Shown: in pieces, positions 23,514-32,241 of the stretch | Position numbering within the stretch: the stretch's first letter is position 1 | Layout of the letters: each line of letters begins with the position of its first letter | Source of the DNA: Streptomyces sp. PKU-EA00015 | GTDB taxonomy: Bacteria; Actinomycetota; Actinomycetes; Streptomycetales; Streptomycetaceae | Assembly (NCBI RefSeq): GCF_013387495.1 | Contig: NZ_JABZEE010000049.1 | Coordinates: 1 to 64,000, forward strand | DNA: 64,000 bases | Direction of reading: 5' to 3' | Program-made: the position numbers and the translations under genes | Notes under the pieces: model-generated | What the model was told of the DNA's origin: nothing | The model's input: only the letters and a program-made list of their open reading frames with translations | The model's database searches: none

Positions 23514-24605
23514 CTACTGGTCGGAGGAGAAGCGGACCGCGCCCGCCGGGAGCACCGCGTCGCACCACACCCGCGCGCCGTCCCTGAGCTCGTTGTCCTC
23601 CCCGACGACCGCGCCGTCGCCCACGACCACGCCGGACAGGACGGTACGGGCCCCTATGCGCGCGCCTTCGCCGACGAGGGAGGCGGAGATCACCGCGCCC
23701 GCCCCCACGACGGCGCCCGCGAGGACCGTGCTGCCGTCGATGCGCGCGCCCTCGCCCACCACGGCGCCCTCGCCGACGACCGTGCCACCGGTCAGCTTCG
23801 CGTCGGCCGCCACGCGCGCGGAAGGCAGCACCAGCCGGTCGCCGCGCCGGCCGGGGACCGCCGGGGACGGGGCGCGGCCGAGCACCAGGTCGGCGGAGCC
23901 GCGCACGAACGCGTGCGGGGTGCCGAGGTCCAGCCAGTACGTGGAGTCCACCATGCCCTGCAGGTGGGCGCCGCAGCGCAGCAGCTCCGGGAACGTCTCG
24001 CGTTCGACGGAGACGGGCCGGCCGTCGGGGATCGTGTCGATGACCGAGCGACGGAAGACGTAGGCGCCGGCGTTGATCTGGTCGGTGACGATCTCCTGTG
24101 GCGTCTGCGGCTTCTCCAGAAAGGCCGTGACGCGTCCGGTGCCGTCCGTCGGCACGAGGCCGTAGGCGCGCGGGTCGTCGACGCGGGTGAGGTGGAGGGA
24201 GACGTCCGCACCGGTCACGCGGTGGGTGTCGACCAGGGCCCCGATGTCGAGGCCGGTGAGGATGTCGCCGTTGAAGACGAGAACGGGGTCGTCGGGCCCG
24301 GACCGCAGCCGGGATGCGACGTTGCGGATCGCGCCGCCGGTGCCGAGCGGCTCCTCCTCGGTCACGTACTCCAGGTGGAGTCCGAGCGCCGAGCCGTCGC
24401 CGAAGTACGGCTCGAACACCTCGGCCAGGTAGGAGGTGGCGAGCACGATGTGCTCGACGCCCGCGGACCGCGCCCGCGCCAACTGGTGGGTGAGGAAGGG
24501 CACACCGGCCGCGGGGACCATCGGCTTCGGTGTCCTGACGGTCAGCGGACGCAGCCGGGTGCCCTTGCCTCCGACCAGGAGAATCGCTTCTGGGGCCTGG
24601 TTCAA
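23514..24605 (-). CDS. NDP-sugar pyrophosphorylase (probable mannose-1-phosphate guanylyltransferase)
   Basis: 363 residues from a TTG at 24605; no better in-frame start is visible nearby. The nucleotidyltransferase signature LVGGKGTRLRPLTVRTPKPM opens the protein, with NGDIL for the metal Asp. The last ~100 residues are a left-handed beta-helix of hexapeptide repeats (VVGEGAVVGEGARIDGS and similar). By family it makes an NDP-sugar from a sugar 1-phosphate. GDP-mannose is the likely product given manA/manB in the window; S. coelicolor has an orthologue assigned this role, from memory. Confidence 0.85.
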   Translation of the reverse strand: MNQAPEAILLVGGKGTRLRPLTVRTPKPMVPAAGVPFLTHQLARARSAGVEHIVLATSYLAEVFEPYFGDGSALGLHLEYVTEEEPLGTGGAIRNVASRLRSGPDDPVLVFNGDILTGLDIGALVDTHRVTGADVSLHLTRVDDPRAYGLVPTDGTGRVTAFLEKPQTPQEIVTDQINAGAYVFRRSVIDTIPDGRPVSVERETFPELLRCGAHLQGMVDSTYWLDLGTPHAFVRGSADLVLGRAPSPAVPGRRGDRLVLPSARVAADAKLTGGTVVGEGAVVGEGARIDGSTVLAGAVVGAGAVISASLVGEGARIGARTVLSGVVVGDGAVVGEDNELRDGARVWCDAVLPAGAVRFSSDQ

Positions 24606-24707
24606 TGCGGTCTCTGCTTCCTGCTGGGGCCGGCACGGTCGCTGGTGGGACCGGTCAGTTTATGCAGTGGGTGCGGCTGTCACGACGCGCACGGCCCCGG
24701 GTACGGG

Positions 24708-26063
24708 TCAGCGGCCCTGGTAAGAGGCCGATGCCGTACGGGTGATGCCGAGCTTGCCGTAGAGCCTGCCGCCGGGGCAGTCCGTGTCGAACCCGTCGCG
24801 GTGTCCGGCGATGGCGTTGAGTGTGACCTCCGTGCCCTCCGCGTACTTGCCGCTGCCACCGGAGGTGAGTGTGACCTTGCCCCTCGGGTTGACGCCGTAC
24901 AGTCCGAGCTTCCACGCCGTCAGCCTGGCCACTGCGGTCACGGCGGCCGCCGGCGGATTGGAGGAATTGTACGAGCCGAGGACGGCGATTCCGGTGCTGT
25001 TCTTGTTGAAACCGAGAGTGTGGGCGCCTTGCACCGGCTTGGCCACGCCTCCTGCCCGGCCTTCGTAGATGTTTCCGCACTTGTCGACGGCGAAGTTGTA
25101 GCCGATGTCGCGCCAGCCGCTGCTCTCGACGTGGTAGCGGTAGATGCTGCGCAGGACGGAGGGCGCTTCCTGGCAGGTGTAGTTGTTGCCGGTGTCGCTG
25201 TGGTGCACGAAGGCGGCCTTCACGGAGTTCGTGTAGACGAAGCCCTCCTCGCGCAGGCTCTCGTCCGCGCCCCACCCCCTGCGGGTGACGATGCGAGGGC
25301 GGGGCCCGATGTAGGGCTTGGCCGTCACGGCGTCGAACACGAGGTCGCCCGCCGCCGCTGCCTCAGCTTCCGTGTCCAGCTGGTTGAGCGCCGGGATCTC
25401 CAGTCCGCCGGCCGGGGCACGCCCTTCGGAGCCCTCGGTGCCGGGGCCCGGGGTGATGGTTCCGCTGTCCGCCGGGTCGTCACCGGGATCGACGAGTTCG
25501 AGGCGCATGCCCTCCGGCAGCGGCCGGCCCGCCCGGCGGTGGGCCTGCACCCGCACCTCCACTCCGTCGGACGCGCCGACCCATAGGGGCGCCGTGGTCC
25601 CGCGCACCCGGCCCGACTCGCTCTCCGCGGTGCCGGGGTCGGCGGCGTGGTCCTCGTTGTGGGTCTCGACCTCCTGCCAGGCGGACCAGGTACGCGAGCC
25701 GATGCCGCGGGTGCGGATCTCGACGGTGCCGTCCAGCGGGACGGAGGCGTCGTCCCAGACGATGCCGACCAGGGAGAACGACTCCACGTCCTGGCGGGGC
25801 AGGCCCTGGACCGGAGCCTGGAGCGTGCGGTCGGCCGTTGCCGTGCCGAGCGGCCGCAGCGGCATCGACCGCGTGCTGCCGGGGACGTCCGGTACGTCAC
25901 TCCTCATGCCGCCGAGGACATCCGGTACGTCACCCCTCATGCCGCCGAGGACGTCCGGTACGTCGCCCGGGGGTGCGGCGAGCGCGCCGGAGGTGAGCGA
26001 GAGCGGAAGGACGAGCGCGGCCGCGCACGCCACGGTGATCGAAGATGCCAGGTATCCACGCAT
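24708..26063 (-). CDS. secreted N-acetylmuramoyl-L-alanine amidase (PGRP/Amidase_2)
   Basis: 451 residues from the ATG at 26063. It has a signal peptide (residues 1-29, ending AALVLPLSLTSGALAA), then three tandem 11-residue repeats of the type GDVPDVLGGMR (about 32-62), a beta-rich linker domain and a C-terminal PGRP domain (about 255-445). Zinc ligands are visible in FVHHSDTGN and AGHRDGFDTDCPG. The family cleaves the lactyl-amide bond between muramic acid and the stem peptide. Outside the membrane by prediction. Divergent from the TIGR03089-type gene. Confidence 0.9.
   Translation of the reverse strand: MRGYLASSITVACAAALVLPLSLTSGALAAPPGDVPDVLGGMRGDVPDVLGGMRSDVPDVPGSTRSMPLRPLGTATADRTLQAPVQGLPRQDVESFSLVGIVWDDASVPLDGTVEIRTRGIGSRTWSAWQEVETHNEDHAADPGTAESESGRVRGTTAPLWVGASDGVEVRVQAHRRAGRPLPEGMRLELVDPGDDPADSGTITPGPGTEGSEGRAPAGGLEIPALNQLDTEAEAAAAGDLVFDAVTAKPYIGPRPRIVTRRGWGADESLREEGFVYTNSVKAAFVHHSDTGNNYTCQEAPSVLRSIYRYHVESSGWRDIGYNFAVDKCGNIYEGRAGGVAKPVQGAHTLGFNKNSTGIAVLGSYNSSNPPAAAVTAVARLTAWKLGLYGVNPRGKVTLTSGGSGKYAEGTEVTLNAIAGHRDGFDTDCPGGRLYGKLGITRTASASYQGR
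25883..25968. repeat. 33-bp tandem repeat inside the amidase gene
   Basis: Two complete 33-bp units (25883-25915, 25916-25948) and a partial third encode the GDVPDVLGGMR repeats right after the amidase signal peptide. The unit is a multiple of three, so copy-number change keeps the frame. Confidence 0.9.
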
Positions 26064-26190
26064 GGCAGAAATCCTGGGACGGGTGCACGCAGACCGCCTG
26101 CCGGGAAATCGGCCCCGCACCCGGCCGACCGGAGGACCCCGTTCACTGGTACGGCGGTCCCGCCGGGCGCCCCGGCGTACGCTTGCGCGG

Positions 26191-26943
26191 GTGAACGCCA
26201 GCGACCGTACCCCTGCCGACCTGCTGCGATCCGCGCTCGCCGCGGACCCGGCACGCCCCTTGGTCACCTTCTACGACGATGCCACCGGTGAGCGCGTGGA
26301 ATTGTCCGTCGCGACCTTCGCCAATTGGGTGGCCAAGACCGCCAATCTCCTTCAGGGAGACCTCGCCGCCGAACAGGGCGAACGCCTGGCACTGTTGCTG
26401 CCGGCGCACTGGCAGACCGCCGTGTGGCTGCTGGCCTGTTCGTCGGTGGGCGTCGTCGCGGACGTCGGCGGCGATCCGGCCCGCGCGGACCACGTGGTCG
26501 CGGGTCCGGGCCAGTTCGACGCCGGTCTCGCGTGCCGGGGCGAGCGGATCGCCCTGTCGCTGGCACCGCTCGGCCGCCGCTTCCCCGTCCCTCCGGCCGG
26601 CTACGCCGACTACGCGGTGGAGGTTCCCGGCCAGGGCGACCGGTTCGCCCCGTACGCGCCGGTGGACCCGGGCGAGGCCGCTCTCGCGGTGGCCGGTCTC
26701 GAGCTGAGCGGCGCCGAACTCGTCGATCGGGCACGCGCGGACGCGGAGCGCCTCGGGCTCGGCCCGGGCTCCCGGCTGCTGTCGGGTCTGCCGTACGACA
26801 CCTGGGAGGGACTGTCCGCCGGGCTGTTCGCTCCGCTGGCGGCGGGCGGTTCCGTCGTACTGTGCCGCAATCTCGGCGAGTTGTCCGAGGACGGGCTGGC
26901 GAAGCGGATCGAGAGCGAGCGGGTCACGGGCACCGCGGTATGA
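26191..26943 (+). CDS. TIGR03089 family protein (truncated acyl-CoA synthetase-like)
   Basis: 250 residues from the GTG at 26191. It resembles the N-terminal part of an AMP-binding (acyl-CoA synthetase) domain: TPADLLRSALAADPARPLVTFYDD, then ANLLQ and RLALLLPAHWQTAVWLLAC. It lacks the P-loop-like ST-rich motif and the whole C-terminal half. TIGR03089 proteins have this short form in actinobacteria, so this is not a recent truncation. Function unknown. It lies upstream of the LCP array, same strand, 173 bases before the first LCP gene. Confidence 0.8.
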   Translation: MNASDRTPADLLRSALAADPARPLVTFYDDATGERVELSVATFANWVAKTANLLQGDLAAEQGERLALLLPAHWQTAVWLLACSSVGVVADVGGDPARADHVVAGPGQFDAGLACRGERIALSLAPLGRRFPVPPAGYADYAVEVPGQGDRFAPYAPVDPGEAALAVAGLELSGAELVDRARADAERLGLGPGSRLLSGLPYDTWEGLSAGLFAPLAAGGSVVLCRNLGELSEDGLAKRIESERVTGTAV

Positions 26944-27116
26944 CAAGCCGCTGAGGTCCACTCATGTGGCGCACACCCGGGCCGAGCCCTCCCGGCCCGG
27001 GCGTCAACTCCGGTGGATGATCGGCGACAAGCGCGTTTGCCACGCACAACCAAGCGCCGGGTTCAGCTGTCCAGCCGGGTGTCCGGCGGCCCAGCGCGCC
27101 GCCGATGCCATGAAGG

Positions 27117-28424
27117 ATGGACGCACACGTGACGGACAAGGCTGGTACGCCCGCCGAACCGGACGGCCCGACCGGGGACGAGGCCGAGCCGTCGGACGCG
27201 GCCGCCACGGATGCGGACTCCGGCCCGGACGCGGACTCCGGCCCGGACGCGGCTGCCGTGGCTCCGGAGGGCGTGGACGGCGGGTCCGGGAGCGGTGACG
27301 AGGCGGGGGACGCCGATTCCGGGTCCAACCTCAGGCGCCACTGGCTGCGTTGGACCGCGCTCGGCACCTCGGTCGTCGTGCTCGCCGCCGCGGGCGCCGG
27401 CTGGTGGCTCTACCGCAAGCTCGACGGCAACATCACCACCGACACCTCGGCCGCGGCGGAGCTGGAGGCGTACGAGAAGGAGCGCCCCACCGCGCTCGTC
27501 ACCGGCGCGCAGAACATCCTGCTGCTCGGCTCCGACACGCGGGAGGGCGAGGGCAACGACAGGTACGGCAAGGACGCGAACGGCAGCGAGCGCTCCGACA
27601 CCACGATCCTGCTGCACATCGCCGGGGACCGGCAGAGCGCGACCGCCATGTCCATCCCGCGCGACCTGATGGTCACGATCCCCGGCTGCGGCAAGCCCGA
27701 CGGCAAACGGACCAGGGAGCAGATCGCGCAGTTCAACTGGGCGTTCCAGTTCGGCGGCGCGGCCTGCACCATCCGTACGGTCGAGCGGTTCACCGGGATC
27801 CGTGTCGACCACCACATGGTGATCGACTTCCGCGGCTTCAAGGACATGGTCGACGCGGTGGACGGCGTCGAGGTGTGTCTGACCGAGCCGATCGACGACA
27901 AGGCCGCACGACTCGAGCTGCCCGCGGGCCGCCAGACGCTGCGCGGCGAGCAGGCCCTCGGGTTCGTTCGGGCGCGGAAGACACTGGGTAACGGCAGCGA
28001 CACCGAACGCATGGAGCGCCAGCAGCAGTTCCTGGGCGCCCTGGTCAAGAAGGTGCAGAGCAACGGCGTGCTGCTCAATCCGACCCGGCTCTATCCGGTG
28101 CTGGACGCGGCGACCAAGTCCATCACCACGGACGCGGGGCTCGACTCCCTCAAGAACCTTTACGACCTGACTCGGGCACTCCGCAACGTACCGACCGAAA
28201 AGGTGCAGTTCCTGACTGTCCCGCGCAAGCCGTACCATCTCGATCCGAACCGGGACGAGCTGATGGAGCCGGAGGCGAGCGAGCTCTTCGAGCGGCTCAG
28301 GGAGGACGCCGAGGTCGCGGTCGTGCCGAAGGAGAAGACGGACCGGGAGGAGGGCGACGGCGCAAGCCCCGCCCCGACGCCGACGTTCTCGGGCACCAAC
28401 GCGGCCGAGGGCATGTGTGAGTAA
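27117..28424 (+). CDS. LytR-CpsA-Psr (LCP) family protein, copy 1
   Basis: 435 residues from the ATG at 27117; a GTG at 27129 has an AAGGA ahead of it and may be the true start. An acidic N-terminus (~75 residues) is followed by one membrane helix (about 80-102) and an extracellular LCP domain. The domain shows NILLLGSDTREGE, RSDTTILLHI, MSIPRDLMVTI with the conserved Arg-Asp, ALGFVRARK and ERQQQFL. LCP proteins transfer lipid-linked glycopolymers to peptidoglycan. There is no C-terminal LytR_C domain. First of five LCP genes within ~10 kb. Confidence 0.92.
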   Translation: MDAHVTDKAGTPAEPDGPTGDEAEPSDAAATDADSGPDADSGPDAAAVAPEGVDGGSGSGDEAGDADSGSNLRRHWLRWTALGTSVVVLAAAGAGWWLYRKLDGNITTDTSAAAELEAYEKERPTALVTGAQNILLLGSDTREGEGNDRYGKDANGSERSDTTILLHIAGDRQSATAMSIPRDLMVTIPGCGKPDGKRTREQIAQFNWAFQFGGAACTIRTVERFTGIRVDHHMVIDFRGFKDMVDAVDGVEVCLTEPIDDKAARLELPAGRQTLRGEQALGFVRARKTLGNGSDTERMERQQQFLGALVKKVQSNGVLLNPTRLYPVLDAATKSITTDAGLDSLKNLYDLTRALRNVPTEKVQFLTVPRKPYHLDPNRDELMEPEASELFERLREDAEVAVVPKEKTDREEGDGASPAPTPTFSGTNAAEGMCE

Positions 28425-28645
28425 AGCAATGGCCGAACGGAGACCGGCAGCTCAGGCGAATTGGGCGGAATGGCCCCTTGTAAGGGCCGTGGAATTTGTC
28501 ACGGCCGTCGCTTGCAGCTGAACTGGGCGGATAGTGTGACGCGATCCGGTGCTTCCGACCCTGTGTCGCGCACTGCTGGATCGAAGGACCGAGCGCCTGC
28601 CGGGGGAGGCGCCTCGCGTGGCACCGACGGAGGACTCAAGCAACC

Positions 28646-30403
28646 GTGGATGCACAAGGCCGTGGACGGGCGGACGAGATCGACCCCGCCGACCAGTGGG
28701 TGATGAACCCGCACACCGGCAACTACGAACTGCGACTGGACCAATCCGCACCGCAGTCGACAGCCTCCCCCAGCAGAGTCTCGGGCGCAAGAAGGTCTCG
28801 GCGGTCCGCGGAGTCCTCCGAGGCGGCGACCCCGGCGGCCGGCACCGCCACGCGCCGCAGGCCGGCGAACCCGGCCCCCGAGGTCCCCGCGCAGCGCAGC
28901 CGCCGCGCCGGTGGCGCCCAGGGCCGCGTACCGCAGCAGCAGGCCGGGCGGCGCAAGCGCAGGCAGGCCGCCTCGGGCAAGAAGAAGGTGCTGCTGTGGA
29001 CCGGTGGCACCCTCGCGCTGCTGATGGTCGCGACCGCGAGCGCGGGATACCTCTACTACGAGCACCTGAACTCGAACATCACGTCCGTCCCCGACGACAA
29101 CGCCGGCACCGGCGGCTTCAGCAAGGACCGGGCGATCAACATCCTGCTGATCGGCACGGACAAGCGCACGGGCGAGGGCAACGGAAGCTACGGCGACAAG
29201 AACAGTCCCGGCCACGCGGACACCACGTTGCTGCTGCACGTCTCCAAGGACCGCACCAACGCGACGGCGCTGAGCATTCCGCGTGACCTGATCACCGACA
29301 TCCCCGACTGCCCGACCACGCAGGAGGACGGCTCCAGCAAGGTCATCCCGGGGACACAGGGCACGCGGTTCAACGAGAGCCTCGGCCAGTCGGGCCGAAC
29401 GCCGAGCTGCACCATGCGTACGGTCACCGAGCTCACCGGCATCAAGATGGACCACTTCATGGTGGCCGACTTCAATGCCGTCAAGACGCTCTCGTCGGCG
29501 GTCGGCGGCGTGCCGATCTGCCTCGACAAGGACATCAAGGACGACAAGTCGAAGCTGGACCTGCCAGCGGGCGATCACACCCTCGAGGGCGAGCAGGCGC
29601 TCGCCTTCGTCCGCACACGGCACGCGGTGGGCTTCGGCGGCGACCTCGACCGCATCAAGATCCAGCAGCAGTTCCTCAGTTCGCTGATGCGCAAGCTGAA
29701 GTCGAACGACACGCTCACGAGCCCGACGAAGCTGGTCAAGCTGGCGGAGGCGGGCACCAAGGCCCTGACCGTCGATTCCCAGATCGACGACATAGGGAAG
29801 CTCCGTGACCTCGGTCTGGAGCTCGGTAAATTCGACATGAAGAACCTCACCTTCGCCACGGTGCCCGTCCTGGACAACCCGGCGGAGACGGTCAAGGCGA
29901 CGGTCGTGCTGGACACGTCCAAGTCGGACGCGCTGTTCTCGATGGTCAGGAACGACGTGTCGCTGACCGAGGTCGAGGAGAAGAAGAAGGCGGCCAAGGA
30001 CAAGCAGGCCGACCTGCTCAAGGGGCCGAGGGCCGAGGCCTCCGACGTCCGCGTCGACGTCTTCAACGGCGGCGGCCCCACCGGATCCGCGCAGAAGACG
30101 CTGGACTGGCTCCAGAACACCGAGGGCGTGCTCAAGTCCACCAACAAGGGCAACGCGCCGGCGGACGTCACCAGGACGACGCTGGAGTACGCGCCGAACC
30201 AGGCCGACCAGGCACGCAAGCTCGCGGACCTGATGGGCCTGCCCGCCGCGGCGCTCAAGCCGGGCACGGAGGACGCCCAGGGCCTGGAGGCGATGACGCT
30301 GACGCTCGGGCCCGACTTCAGGGGCGCGGGCGTGCCCATCACCGGTCCGGCGAAGGCGCCCAAGGACGCGGTGCAGGCGGACAAGAGGATGTGCGCCAAA
30401 TGA
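28646..30403 (+). CDS. LCP family protein with LytR_C domain, copy 2
   Basis: 585 residues from the GTG at 28646, with GGAGGA 11 bases upstream. A basic cytosolic N-terminus (~112 residues), a membrane helix (115-138), then the LCP domain (NILLIGTDKRTGEG, LSIPRDLITDI, ALAFVRTRHAVGFGGD, IQQQFLSSL) and a C-terminal LytR_C-like domain from ~450 (VRVDVFNGGGPTGSA). The juxtamembrane segment AGYLYYEHLNSNI is identical to that of copy 3, a sign of duplication. Role by family: glycopolymer attachment to peptidoglycan. Confidence 0.93.
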   Translation: MDAQGRGRADEIDPADQWVMNPHTGNYELRLDQSAPQSTASPSRVSGARRSRRSAESSEAATPAAGTATRRRPANPAPEVPAQRSRRAGGAQGRVPQQQAGRRKRRQAASGKKKVLLWTGGTLALLMVATASAGYLYYEHLNSNITSVPDDNAGTGGFSKDRAINILLIGTDKRTGEGNGSYGDKNSPGHADTTLLLHVSKDRTNATALSIPRDLITDIPDCPTTQEDGSSKVIPGTQGTRFNESLGQSGRTPSCTMRTVTELTGIKMDHFMVADFNAVKTLSSAVGGVPICLDKDIKDDKSKLDLPAGDHTLEGEQALAFVRTRHAVGFGGDLDRIKIQQQFLSSLMRKLKSNDTLTSPTKLVKLAEAGTKALTVDSQIDDIGKLRDLGLELGKFDMKNLTFATVPVLDNPAETVKATVVLDTSKSDALFSMVRNDVSLTEVEEKKKAAKDKQADLLKGPRAEASDVRVDVFNGGGPTGSAQKTLDWLQNTEGVLKSTNKGNAPADVTRTTLEYAPNQADQARKLADLMGLPAAALKPGTEDAQGLEAMTLTLGPDFRGAGVPITGPAKAPKDAVQADKRMCAK

Positions 30404-30452
30404 CACCGGTCGGCGGCTCATGGGGAGAGCCTGAACACAGGGGGTTCTAGGG

Positions 30453-32168
30453 GTGGGAAACAGCAGCGTGCGTGGGGAGGGGACGCGGCGACGCGGACCG
30501 CACGCCCGCGATCTGGGCTGGGACGACAGCCTGTACGAAGAGGAGGCGGGGCGCGTCCCGGGCGCCCGTACGGCCCTCGACGACGAGCAGGACCGAGGGG
30601 GCGAGCGGGACCGAGGGGGCGAACGGGACACGGCGGCGGAGGGCTCCGGCCCGCACCGCCGCCGGGCGCCCACCCGGCGCGCGAAACGCGGCAGACGCCG
30701 CATACTCCGCGGGATCGCGGTGACCGTGTCCGTGGTGGTCCTGGGTACCGCGGGGGCCGGGTACCTGTACTACGAGCACCTCAACAGCAACATCCGCAAG
30801 GGCCAACGCACTTCGGGCGATTCCGACGTGAAGAAGTCGGCCCCGAACGCGGCGGGGCAGACCCCGCTGAACGTCCTGCTGATCGGCTCCGACAGCAGGA
30901 ACTCCACCGAGAACCTCGAACTCGGCGGCTCGAAGAAGAGTGTCGGAGCGCCTCCGCTCGCGGACGTGCAGATGCTGCTGCACGTCTCGGCCGACCGCAA
31001 GAACGCCTCGGTGGTCTCCATCCCGCGTGACACCAAGGTCGAGATACCCGCGTGCACCGACTCCAAGACGGGGGAGGAGCACGCCGCCACCAGGGATCTG
31101 ATCAACGCGACACTCGGACGAGGCGGCCCCGGCTGCACCCTCGCCACCTGGCAGGAGCTCACCGGCGTCTACATCGACCACTGGATGATGGTCGACTTCG
31201 CGGGCGTGGTTGACATGGCGGACGCGATCGGCGGCGCCGAGGTCTGCGTCAACCACAACGTGTACGACGGCCCCAAGCCGGGCGTGCCCGGCGGCTCCGG
31301 CCTCCGGCTGACCGAGGGCTCGCACGAGATACAGGGCGTCAAGGCCCTCCAGTGGCTGCGCACCCGGCACGCCTTCGAGAGCGACTTCGGCCGCTCCAAG
31401 GCCCAGCACATGTACATGAACTCGGTGATCCGCAAGCTCAAGGAGCAGAACGCCTTCACCGACGGCGGTCAGCTCATGGACCTGGCCGAGACGGCCACCA
31501 GGTCCCTTCAGGTCTCGGAGGAGATCGGCACGGTCAAGGAGCTGTTCGACCTCGGCATGACGCTCAAGGACGTGCCGACCGACCGGATCGCGATGCTCAC
31601 CATGCCGCGCGTCCCGGACCCGGACAACCCGAGGAACCATGTGCTGCCCGCCCCGGGCGAGGCCGACCGCCTCTGGGAGATGCTGCGCGACGACGTCCCG
31701 GTGGACGGCAAGGCCCCGACGTCGAAGCCGAAGACGCCGGCCGCGCCGAAGGACCCGGCCGCCGACCCTGCCGACATCGGCGTCATGGTCCGCAACGGCA
31801 CGGGGGCCGACGGGCCGGCCACGCCCCAGCGGGCCAACGCCGTCGCAGTCCTGCTGACGCAACAGGGCTTCACCGGAGCGAAGGCCGACTCGACTCCCGA
31901 TCCCCAGGAGCGCACGCAGGTGCTGTTCCCGAGCGCCGACCTCCAGGGCGACGCACACGCGGTCGCCAAGGCGCTCGGGGTGCCCACGAGTGCGGTGAAG
32001 AGGTCGACGGACGTCTCGGGCGTGACCCTGGTGGTCGGCGCCGACTGGCGGACCGGGGACACCTTCCCCAAGCCCGAACCGGCCGCGGGCCCGCCGAAGA
32101 ACACCGAGACGGTCATGGGCGACGACAAGAAGGCGTGCATGGACATCTACGCGCCGTACCGCTTCTGA
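30453..32168 (+). CDS. LCP family protein with LytR_C domain, copy 3
   Basis: 571 residues from the GTG at 30453 (a GTG at 30468 is also possible). It starts 50 bases after copy 2, so the two are probably one operon. The Arg/Glu-rich N-terminus contains a short repeat (ERDRGGERD, from an 18-bp DNA repeat near 30588-30625), then a membrane helix (~90-110), the LCP domain (NVLLIGSDSRNSTE, VSIPRDTKVEIPA, ALQWLRTRHAF) and a LytR_C-like domain from ~445 (IGVMVRNGTGADG). Shares AGYLYYEHLNSNI with copy 2. Confidence 0.92.
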   Translation: MGNSSVRGEGTRRRGPHARDLGWDDSLYEEEAGRVPGARTALDDEQDRGGERDRGGERDTAAEGSGPHRRRAPTRRAKRGRRRILRGIAVTVSVVVLGTAGAGYLYYEHLNSNIRKGQRTSGDSDVKKSAPNAAGQTPLNVLLIGSDSRNSTENLELGGSKKSVGAPPLADVQMLLHVSADRKNASVVSIPRDTKVEIPACTDSKTGEEHAATRDLINATLGRGGPGCTLATWQELTGVYIDHWMMVDFAGVVDMADAIGGAEVCVNHNVYDGPKPGVPGGSGLRLTEGSHEIQGVKALQWLRTRHAFESDFGRSKAQHMYMNSVIRKLKEQNAFTDGGQLMDLAETATRSLQVSEEIGTVKELFDLGMTLKDVPTDRIAMLTMPRVPDPDNPRNHVLPAPGEADRLWEMLRDDVPVDGKAPTSKPKTPAAPKDPAADPADIGVMVRNGTGADGPATPQRANAVAVLLTQQGFTGAKADSTPDPQERTQVLFPSADLQGDAHAVAKALGVPTSAVKRSTDVSGVTLVVGADWRTGDTFPKPEPAAGPPKNTETVMGDDKKACMDIYAPYRF

Positions 32169-32183
32169 GGCCACGCACCCATA

Positions 32184-32222
32184 CGGACGCCGGTCCGCCC
32201 CACTGGGGCGGACCGGCGTCCG
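32184..32222. terminator. bidirectional terminator hairpin
   Basis: A perfect 18-bp stem, CGGACGCCGGTCCGCCCC (32184-32201) with its complement at 32205-32222, encloses the loop ACT. It separates LCP copy 3 from the convergent glycosyltransferase. Confidence 0.85.
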
Positions 32223-32241
32223 GCGTTGTGGTGCGGGCGGG

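Noticed and set aside
28472..28488. GGCCCCTTGTAAGGGCC dyad after LCP copy 1 as a terminator
   Set aside because: The stem is only about seven base pairs with a bulge and is far weaker than the other terminators here, so it is not called.
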